Shown one piece after another: positions 40,810-46,215 of a stretch of DNA of 46,215 bases. The notes beneath the pieces were generated by a model. The model worked only from the letters and a program-made list of their open reading frames with translations. It had not been told where the DNA came from and ran no database searches. The first letter of the stretch is position 1. Every line of letters begins with the position of its first letter. Made by a program: the position numbers and the translations under genes. Source of the DNA: DATKWD01 sp035529695 (GTDB taxonomy: Bacteria; Actinomycetota; Acidimicrobiia; Acidimicrobiales; Salinilacustritrichaceae); contig DATKWD010000060.1 in NCBI GenBank assembly GCA_035529695.1, forward strand, positions 1 to 46,215, given 5' to 3'.

Positions 40810-41136
40810 ATGGCCGCAGGCATCACTGATCTCACCGACAGCACCTTCGACGAGACCATCGGCTCGGCCACCGAGCCGGTCGTGGTCGACTTCTGGGCCG
40901 AGTGGTGTGGCCCCTGCAAGATGATCGCTCCGGTGCTCGAAGAGATCGCCGGCGAGAACGAAGGCAAGCTGCGGGTCGCCAAGTTGAACGTCGATGACAA
41001 CCCCGACATCGCACGCCGATTCGACGTGATGAGCATCCCGACGATGATCGTGTTCAAGGATGGCGAACCCGCAAAGCGCATCGTGGGCGCCAAGGGCAAG
41101 GGTGCCCTGCTCCAGGACTTCAGCGAATTCCTGTAA
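40810..41136 (+). CDS. trxA: Thioredoxin
   Basis: A 108-aa thiol-disulfide redox protein, the partner of the upstream reductase. Active site WCGPC with Cys33 and Cys36 (EPVVVDFWAEWCGPCKM), the cis-proline loop SIPTMIVFKDGE, and the NVDDNPDIARRFDV helix. ATG at 40810 with GAGGAGC upstream; an earlier in-frame ATG at 40726 would add 28 non-homologous residues. A terminator and DnaA-box-like sites follow. Confidence 0.95.
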   Translation: MAAGITDLTDSTFDETIGSATEPVVVDFWAEWCGPCKMIAPVLEEIAGENEGKLRVAKLNVDDNPDIARRFDVMSIPTMIVFKDGEPAKRIVGAKGKGALLQDFSEFL

Positions 41137-41150
41137 CCCTCAACAACGCG

Positions 41151-41183
41151 TTACCCACAGGCTGTGCGTAAGGCTGTGGACAA
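41151..41183. promoter_or_regulatory. Two DnaA-box-like sites between trxA and parB
   Basis: TTACCCACA (41151-41159, one mismatch to TTATCCACA) on the plus strand, and TTGTCCACA on the minus strand (41175-41183), which is the form preferred in high-GC actinobacteria. The two face each other 24 bp apart, in the region close to the chromosomal origin. Confidence 0.45.
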
Positions 41184-41184
41184 T

Positions 41185-41224
41185 CAACAACCTCTGGTCG
41201 ATGGCCCTCGATCAGAGGTTGTTG
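41185..41224. terminator. Long bidirectional hairpin between trxA and parB
   Basis: CAACAACCTCTG pairs with CAGAGGTTGTTG, continued by a G-T pair and TCGA/TCGA around a TGGCCC loop: about 17 paired bases. It lies between convergent trxA and parB, each of which would end here. Confidence 0.65.
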
Positions 41225-41249
41225 CCGTTGTGGGACCCGATCCCGCGGA

Positions 41250-42140
41250 TCAGCCGACGATCGCTCGGTAGATCCGCTCGAGGTCGGCCAGGTCGGCGAA
41301 GTCGATGGTCACCTTGCCCGTGCCCTTACCACCGCGGACCGAGACTCGGGTGTCGAGATGGTCGGCAAGCAGGTGCTCGAGTTCGAGCAGGCCGGGTTCG
41401 GCCAAGGCGGCGCCGGTCGAGGGCGCCTTCTTCGTCGGCGCAGCCGGGGCGTCCGGGACCTCCTCCTCGTCGGGGTTCTCGTGGGCCCGGACTTCGGCCT
41501 CGGTCTCTCTGACCGAGAGACCATCGGCGAGGATGCGAGCGGCGAGGCGTTCCTGGAATGGACGGTCGGGAGAGCCCAGCAACGCCCGGGCGTGGCCGGC
41601 TGACAACCGATTGTCGGCCACCATGGCCTGGATCTTCGGCGGGAGCTGGAACAACCGCAGGGTGTTGGCGATCGCCGAGCGGCTCTTGCCCACCCGCTTG
41701 GCCACTTCGTCCTGAGTGAGCTCGAAGTCCTCGACGAGTTGCTGATACGCGGCCGCCTCCTCGAGGGCGTTGAGATCCTCGCGGTGCAGGTTCTCGACCA
41801 GGGCTTGCTCGAGACTGCCCAGATCCTCGGTGTCGCGCACGACCACAGGGATGGTCTGCAGACCGGCCCGCTTGGCCGCACGCCACCGTCGCTCGCCGGC
41901 GATCAACTCGTACTCGCCATCGCCGACCGACCGCACCAGAACCGGCTGGAGGATGCCGAGCTCACGGATCGAGGCCGTCAGTCCGGCCAGCGACTCCTCG
42001 TCGAAGTGCGCTCGGGGCTGATGGCGGTTCGGCTTGATGGCCGAAACGGTCACTTCGGTCAGCGACGACCCGGCGCCGCCGGTGACGTCGGTCGGGATGA
42101 GCGCTCCGAGGCCCTTCCCGAGTCCGCTCTTGCGTGTCAT
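41250..42140 (-). CDS. parB: Chromosome-partitioning protein ParB
   Basis: CTP-dependent DNA clamp that loads at parS near the origin and directs segregation. 296 aa. N-terminal KSGLGKGLGALIP segment (ParA-interacting), the CTP-binding boxes ELIAGERRWRAAKRAGLQTIPVVV and ENLHREDLNALEEAAAYQQL, helix-turn-helix TQDEVAKRVGKSRSAIANTLRLFQLP, and a short C-terminal dimerisation domain after an Ala/Pro/Lys linker. ATG at 42140 with SD AGGAGAAC. Downstream of parA, 16 nt apart. Its likely binding sites lie upstream of parA. Confidence 0.96.
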   Translation of the reverse strand: MTRKSGLGKGLGALIPTDVTGGAGSSLTEVTVSAIKPNRHQPRAHFDEESLAGLTASIRELGILQPVLVRSVGDGEYELIAGERRWRAAKRAGLQTIPVVVRDTEDLGSLEQALVENLHREDLNALEEAAAYQQLVEDFELTQDEVAKRVGKSRSAIANTLRLFQLPPKIQAMVADNRLSAGHARALLGSPDRPFQERLAARILADGLSVRETEAEVRAHENPDEEEVPDAPAAPTKKAPSTGAALAEPGLLELEHLLADHLDTRVSVRGGKGTGKVTIDFADLADLERIYRAIVG

Positions 42141-42156
42141 GGTTCTCCTTTGCCGA

Positions 42157-43323
42157 TCACGACGGTGCAGGCCCGCCGGCGATCTCGATGGCCAGTTCGC
42201 TGTACGCGATGGCACCCCGGCTCGACGGGTCGAAGGCGACGATGGGCTGACCATACGACGGCGCCTCCGACAGGCGCACCGTCCGGGGAATCACCATACG
42301 AGCCACCTTGTCCCCGAAGTGCTCGCGTACCTCGTTGGCCACCTGATCGGACAACTTGGTGCGAGCGTCGTACATGACCAGGACCACGATCGACAGTTCC
42401 AGCTCGGGATTGAGGTTCCGGCTGACCAACTCGACGTTGCGGAGAAGCTGACCGAGGCCTTCGAGCGCGTAGTACTCACACTGGATGGGGACCAACACCT
42501 CATCAGCAGCCGCGAGTCCATTGACGGTCAGGAGTCCCAGCGATGGGGGACAGTCGATCAGGACGTAGTCGTAGTCGTCGATGATCTCGGCGAGGGCTCG
42601 CTTGAGGCGATGCTCACGACTGAACGCCGGCACCAGCTCGATCTCGGCGCCGGCGAGGTCGAGGCTCGACGGAGCGACGAACAGGTTCCGCACCGAGGTC
42701 GCCTCCAAGGTGTCTTCGAGCGGCGCGTCGTGGAGCATCACGTCGTACATCGAGGCGTCGAGGTCACGGATGTTGATCCCCAGACCGGTGCTCGAGTTCC
42801 CTTGGGGGTCGAGGTCGACCACCAGGACGCGGTAGCCGATGTCCGCGAGGCATGCCCCCAGGTTCACGGTGGTGGTGGTCTTGCCGACCCCACCCTTCTG
42901 GTTCGCGATGGCGATGATCCGGGGAAGGTCGCGCACCAACGGATCCTTCGGGCGCACGCGTGGCTGGTCGGGTTCGACATCTTCGGGAGCGTCCCGGTCT
43001 TGGTGCTCGTCCTCGGCCGCGGCGACGGTGTCGGGTGCCACCGCTCCTGACGCCGCCTCGACTTCGGGGGCCTCGGCGAGTTCTGCAGACGCCTCGGCCG
43101 GGACGGCCTCGGCCACCGACTCGTGCTTTGCATCGACGTTCTCGGGTTCGGCCGACCCCTCTTCAGCAGCGGGGCTGTCCTCGGGGTCGGCGGCAGACGG
43201 CGCATGATCGCGAGCTTGACGCAGGCGGTCGAAGATCGCTTGACCCCGAGCCGCGAGGTCATCGTCGGTCGGCACTGCGACATCCTCGCCGCAAGCGACT
43301 CGCCGATCAAGCACCTTCTCCAT
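42157..43323 (-). CDS. parA: Chromosome-partitioning ATPase ParA
   Basis: Walker-type ATPase that works with ParB. The ParA core starts at ~134: deviant Walker A KGGVGKTTTTVNL, VLVVDLDPQGNSSTGL, and YDYVLIDCPPSLGLLTVNGLAAADEVLVPIQCEYYALEGLGQLL. About 130 residues precede it, rich in Ala/Glu/Asp/Pro and without predicted structure, much longer than in most ParA proteins. An in-frame GTG (at VAVPTDDDL) would shorten it by 15 residues. The ATG at 43323 is close to the first parS site. Confidence 0.94.
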   Translation of the reverse strand: MEKVLDRRVACGEDVAVPTDDDLAARGQAIFDRLRQARDHAPSAADPEDSPAAEEGSAEPENVDAKHESVAEAVPAEASAELAEAPEVEAASGAVAPDTVAAAEDEHQDRDAPEDVEPDQPRVRPKDPLVRDLPRIIAIANQKGGVGKTTTTVNLGACLADIGYRVLVVDLDPQGNSSTGLGINIRDLDASMYDVMLHDAPLEDTLEATSVRNLFVAPSSLDLAGAEIELVPAFSREHRLKRALAEIIDDYDYVLIDCPPSLGLLTVNGLAAADEVLVPIQCEYYALEGLGQLLRNVELVSRNLNPELELSIVVLVMYDARTKLSDQVANEVREHFGDKVARMVIPRTVRLSEAPSYGQPIVAFDPSSRGAIAYSELAIEIAGGPAPS

Positions 43324-43373
43324 GTTTCGTCAGAAATCTCGACCTTGTCTGAGTGCGAAGGCAATCGCTCGAT

Positions 43374-43389
43374 GGTTCCACGTGAAACA
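43374..43389. promoter_or_regulatory. parS site 1
   Basis: GGTTCCACGTGAAACA matches the palindromic consensus TGTTTCACGTGAAACA at 14 of 16 positions. It lies 51 nt upstream of parA. Confidence 0.85.
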
Positions 43390-43421
43390 GTCACGACGCT
43401 CACGGTCCGTCGTGCGGCGAG

Positions 43422-43437
43422 TGTTCCACGTGAAACA
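43422..43437. promoter_or_regulatory. parS site 2
   Basis: TGTTCCACGTGAAACA, 15 of 16 positions to the consensus; exactly 48 bp from site 1. Confidence 0.88.
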
Positions 43438-43469
43438 CCGTTCGTGATCACCGTCCGGTTCGCCGCAAG

Positions 43470-43485
43470 TGTTTCACGTGGAACG
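43470..43485. promoter_or_regulatory. parS site 3
   Basis: TGTTTCACGTGGAACG, 14 of 16; exactly 48 bp from site 2. The 32-bp spacers between sites are also similar in sequence, so the array looks like a 48-bp tandem duplication. Confidence 0.85.
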
Positions 43486-43528
43486 GCGCTGCGCCCACGC
43501 CCCGAAAGGATGTGCGTGTGCCAGGTGT

Positions 43529-44137
43529 TCAGAAGCGCGGCCGCTTGGCGGGACGTCCGACCTTCCGAGGGACATCCGGCGGGCACGGGCCGACCCGGGT
43601 GATCCTGGCCAGCCTCGGGGGGCCGGCGACGAGTTCCGCCGGACCGAGGCCGAGTTCGGCGAGCTGCGCCTCGGGCCATCGAACAATCACCTCACCTTCA
43701 GGCGGTTCGCTCACGACGAGGACGCCGCCCAACACCAAGAGCGGGGCAGCACACTCGGCGACCACCGCCGGCAGCCCGAATGACCGTGCGGTGACGACGT
43801 CGAAGGTTTCCCGGCCAGCGCCCCTGCCCAGCTGTTCGACACGGTCGGCCAGCACGTCCACCTCGAGGCCCAGCCGCGCCACCGCATGGGTGAGGAACTG
43901 CGCCCTCGTCTGACTGCTCTCGACGAAGGTCCAGTGGACCTCGGGGCGCTGCACCGCCAGGACGAGGCCGGGCAGTCCACCGCCCGTGCCCAGATCGGCT
44001 CCGAGGCGCGCCCCGGACGGCACCAGGGGCACGAAGGCCTCAGCGTGCCGGCGATGGGACGCGATCGACCCGGGACCGATGAATCCCCGGGCCTGAGATT
44101 CGGTCAGCACCGCGTCCAGCTCGTCGGTCGCGGTCAT
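43529..44137 (-). CDS. rsmG: 16S rRNA (guanine-527-N7) methyltransferase RsmG
   Basis: Methylates G527 of 16S rRNA (formerly GidB). 202 aa. SAM-binding ADLGTGGGLPGLVLAVQRPEVHWTFVESSQTRAQFL, then DVVTARSFGLPAVVAECAAPLLVLGGVLVV. ATG at 44137 with GGAG directly upstream; the stop of jag lies 11 nt before it. Loss of this enzyme gives low-level streptomycin resistance in other bacteria. Placed between jag and parA as in other actinobacteria. Confidence 0.94.
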   Translation of the reverse strand: MTATDELDAVLTESQARGFIGPGSIASHRRHAEAFVPLVPSGARLGADLGTGGGLPGLVLAVQRPEVHWTFVESSQTRAQFLTHAVARLGLEVDVLADRVEQLGRGAGRETFDVVTARSFGLPAVVAECAAPLLVLGGVLVVSEPPEGEVIVRWPEAQLAELGLGPAELVAGPPRLARITRVGPCPPDVPRKVGRPAKRPRF

Positions 44138-44148
44138 CTCCGGTGGAG

Positions 44149-45090
44149 TCAGTCGGCAGGTTCGATGACGACCCGGCGGCGAGGATCCTCGCCCTCGGAG
44201 ATCGTCGACACCCCGTCGATCTCGTTGCACGTGTCGTGGACGACCTTGCGATCGGCGGCCGCCATCGGCTCGAGTGCCTTCGCCTTCCCACTCTCGATCA
44301 CGTCGTCCGCGATCTTCTGCGTGAAGTCAGCGAGCGCCGCTCGCCGCTTCTCGCGGTACTGCGCGATGTCGAGGTGGACTCGGCCTGCCGCCCGACCCGA
44401 CAGCGTCTGTGCGCTTGCAGCCCGAGACAGCTCGCCGATGGCCTGCAGGGTCTGCCCACGTGGGCCGATCAGCAGACCGAGGTCGTCCCCGTCGACGGCG
44501 ACTTCGGTGTTGTCGTCGTCGATCGGTCGAATCTCCACCTCGCCATCGAAGTCGAAGGCGTCGAGCAGGCCTCGGAGGAAATCGGCCGTTGCGTCGGCCT
44601 GTTCGGAAAGGGTGATATCGGACACGGTGGCCCCCTTGTCGGCGGTCGAGACGGGTGTCTCGCCGGTGGATGGATCTTCTGGCGTCGGCGCCGCAACTTC
44701 GGGATCTCCCGTATCCGGCGCGACGGCCGCGGGCGAGGGGGGAGCCGATCGTTGCTTCTTCTTGCGAGGCGATGTTGCTTCGGGTCCCTCGGCGTCAGCC
44801 GGCTTGGTCGATGCTGCGTTCGGGCTTGCGCCTGACTTGCCGCGGCCCCGACCGCCGCTGCGCTTGGACTTGGACTTGCCTCGTCGCTCGCGACGCTCGA
44901 CCTTGGGGCGGGGCGTCCGCGGCACGACCCGGGCGCGTACTCTTGCCTCGCCGCGCATCCGCCCGAACAACCCGGGCTCGGGGGTCTCGAGCACCTCGAA
45001 TTCGGCTTCGGACTCGTCGATCCCCAGTTCGTCGAGGGCACGCTCTCGCGCCTCGTCGACCGAGGGCGCGGTGGTGACGACCCACTCCAT
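44149..45090 (-). CDS. jag: Jag/KhpB-type RNA-binding protein
   Basis: A 313-aa RNA-binding regulator of envelope or cell-division genes in Gram-positives. Jag N-terminal domain (MEWVVTTAPSVDEARERALDELGIDE, GLFGRMRGEARVRARV), a ~110-residue basic then Pro/Glu-rich linker, KH-II domain with the GxxG-type loop (LGLLIGPRGQTLQAIGEL), and an R3H domain (AKALEPMAAADRKVVHDTCNE). ATG at 45090 shares one base with the yidC stop (TGATG). Coupled to yidC as elsewhere. Confidence 0.94.
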   Translation of the reverse strand: MEWVVTTAPSVDEARERALDELGIDESEAEFEVLETPEPGLFGRMRGEARVRARVVPRTPRPKVERRERRGKSKSKRSGGRGRGKSGASPNAASTKPADAEGPEATSPRKKKQRSAPPSPAAVAPDTGDPEVAAPTPEDPSTGETPVSTADKGATVSDITLSEQADATADFLRGLLDAFDFDGEVEIRPIDDDNTEVAVDGDDLGLLIGPRGQTLQAIGELSRAASAQTLSGRAAGRVHLDIAQYREKRRAALADFTQKIADDVIESGKAKALEPMAAADRKVVHDTCNEIDGVSTISEGEDPRRRVVIEPAD

Positions 45091-46037
45091 CAGCGGCGCT
45101 TCTTCTTCTTCTTCGACCGATTGGCTCCCTTGGCCTTCTTGGCCTGCTCGCGAGCCTCGTCACGGCTCGGGGTCGGTCGCCCCTTGGCGGGCGTGACGTT
45201 CTTCGCGTCGGGATCGGCCACCGCAGCGCTGCTCTGCTTCTTGAGCTTGCGGGCCTCCTCTGCCGCCGCCTGGGCCTTGCGGCCGGCAGATTCTTCGTGC
45301 CCGTACAGCGATTTGGTGATGTAGGCCTGCTGCCCGACCCGATAGAGGTTCGAGGTCACGAAGTAGATGACCAAGGCCGCCGGGAAGCTCCAGGCAAACA
45401 GCACGGTGATGAGTGGTAGGAACTTCATGACGGCAGCTCCCGGCGCCGCGTCGGCGTTCGGATTCCGGCTGCGAATCTGGTACTGCTGATAGAACGAGGT
45501 GGCGGCCACGACGGCGATGAGCAACAGATAGGGCAGAAAGGTCGTGACCCCTTCTCCCATCACCGACGACGCACTGCGTGACAGGTCGATCCCGAAGCTC
45601 GACATCTGCGTCGAGCCGGCGAGATCCTGATACATCTTCGAGCTGGTCGACAGGTGATCCGGGTCGAAGGTCCCGTCCGCCGCCGTCTTGGTCAGGCCTT
45701 GCACCAGTCGGAAGAGCACCAGGAAGATCGGCGCCTGCACCAGCAGCGGCAGACAGCCCCCCAGCGGGTTGATGCCGTTCTCCTGGTAGAACTTCATCAA
45801 CTCCTGGTTCATCACCTCGCGATCGTCTTTGTACTTGGTCTGGATCCGCTTCATCTCGGGCTGCATCGTCTGCATCTGCAGCATCGATTTGGTGCCCTTG
45901 AGCGTCACCGGGGTCGTGACGAGCATCACGGCGAGCGTCAGGAGCGCGATGGCAATCGCGTAGTTCGGGACCAGGTCGTAGAAGAAGCTGAGAACCCAGC
46001 CCATCGCGTCGAAGAACCCGTTGATGATGTCACCCAT
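45090..46037 (-). CDS. yidC: Membrane protein insertase YidC
   Basis: Inserts membrane proteins alone or with SecYEG. 315 aa, the short Gram-positive form: first helix (SFFYDLVPNYAIAIALLTLAVMLVTTPVT), a cytoplasmic hairpin (MQTMQPEMKRIQTKYKDDREVMNQELMKFYQENGINPLGGCLPLLVQAPIFLVLFRLVQG), helices around LPYLLLIAVVAATSFYQQY and ITVLFAWSFPAALVIYFVTSNLYRVGQQAYI, and a Lys-rich tail (RSKKKKKRR) for ribosome contact. AGAGGTAG precedes the ATG at 46037. yidD ends inside its first codons. Confidence 0.95.
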   Translation of the reverse strand: MGDIINGFFDAMGWVLSFFYDLVPNYAIAIALLTLAVMLVTTPVTLKGTKSMLQMQTMQPEMKRIQTKYKDDREVMNQELMKFYQENGINPLGGCLPLLVQAPIFLVLFRLVQGLTKTAADGTFDPDHLSTSSKMYQDLAGSTQMSSFGIDLSRSASSVMGEGVTTFLPYLLLIAVVAATSFYQQYQIRSRNPNADAAPGAAVMKFLPLITVLFAWSFPAALVIYFVTSNLYRVGQQAYITKSLYGHEESAGRKAQAAAEEARKLKKQSSAAVADPDAKNVTPAKGRPTPSRDEAREQAKKAKGANRSKKKKKRR

Positions 46038-46215
46038 GAGCGTCTACCTCTGAAGGGGGTCGGATGTGGGCTGGCGGCACGGGGTCCCACCCATGACCAC
46101 CCCACGGATGGCAGCGGCCCAGACGGCGCGCGGCCAGCCAGCTACCCCGAACGGCACCATGACCGTCAATGGCTTCGCGTGCGTATTGTGAGCAACTCGG
46201 CGTGTAACGGCACGG
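46030..46215 (-). CDS. yidD: Membrane protein insertion efficiency factor YidD (partial, start outside window)
   Basis: The minus strand from the window edge reads PCRYTPSCSQYAREAIDGHG and then LGRCHPWGGHGWDPVPP, which are the YidD signatures (C-R-x-x-P-S-C-S-x-Y and C-H-P-x-G-x-x-G-x-D-P-V-P). 61 codons plus the stop are visible; the N-terminus lies beyond 46215. The TGA at 46030-46032 overlaps the start of yidC by 8 nt. rnpA and rpmH would be expected next, outside the window. Confidence 0.9.
   Translation of the reverse strand, partial: PCRYTPSCSQYAREAIDGHGAVRGSWLAARRLGRCHPWGGHGWDPVPPAHIRPPSEVDAHG

Noticed and set aside
43374..43485. CRISPR-like array (regular repeats and spacers)
   Set aside because: The repeats are parS palindromes with similar, not unique, spacers, only three copies, and no cas genes.

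Overview
This 46 kb, high-GC window looks like an actinobacterial chromosome, most probably class Acidimicrobiia (Ilumatobacter-like). The class is inferred from gene content and organisation, because no rRNA is present. Supporting signs are the GC-rich third codon positions, the actinobacterial families DUF5318 and DUF6049, an Asp-type MurA, many apparently leaderless promoters (TANNNT, then 6-8 nt, then a start codon), and an origin-proximal gene order that matches the pcnA ... sigM - rsmA - trxB - trxA - parB - parA - rsmG - jag - yidC - yidD block of mycobacteria and streptomycetes. The replication origin should lie just beyond the right edge.

Layout. 1-0.82 kb is the end of an integrated element: a ParDE-type toxin-antitoxin pair followed by a duplicated 3' half of a tRNA-Gly(CCC) gene, the footprint of tRNA-targeted integration, with paired GTGCCAT direct repeats nearby. 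0.9-13.2 kb is mixed: a cyclase/NB-ARC regulator, an uncharacterised actinobacterial protein, an SDR dehydrogenase, murA, a structured intergenic region, a VOC protein, a GGDEF-EAL membrane protein and a coiled-coil/VanY-type peptidase. 13.4-16.9 kb holds the rpsF-ssb-rpsR-rplI operon and dnaB with DnaA-box-like sites between rplI and dnaB. 17-26 kb holds thymidine kinase, a DUF192 lipoprotein, panB, a class A penicillin-binding protein, DUF5318, a nuclease-fold protein, a methyltransferase and the CCA-adding enzyme.

26-31 kb has a translationally coupled HDAC-like / PilT-like / CCA-transferase operon, divergent from a GNAT / DUF6049 operon. 31-35.7 kb has degV and a glycine betaine-type ABC transporter separated by a strong terminator. 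35.8-41.1 kb carries a Ser/Thr kinase with a discoidin-like C-terminus, a SigM-like sigma factor and its anti-sigma partner, and the thioredoxin system. 41.2-46.2 kb is the chromosome partition and membrane insertion block: parB, parA, a three-site parS array, rsmG, jag, yidC and the end of yidD.

The points most worth following are: (i) the kinase plus discoidin-like module that in mycobacteria is fused to the lipid II flippase MurJ is here free-standing, MurJ is absent from the locus, and the kinase is preceded by a 12-codon overlapping upstream ORF; (ii) a PilT-family protein has lost the Walker A lysine and the His-box histidine and is locked into an operon with a deacetylase and the CCA enzyme; (iii) the sigma factor has no canonical start codon where homology says it should begin; (iv) parS occurs as a 48-bp tandem array.
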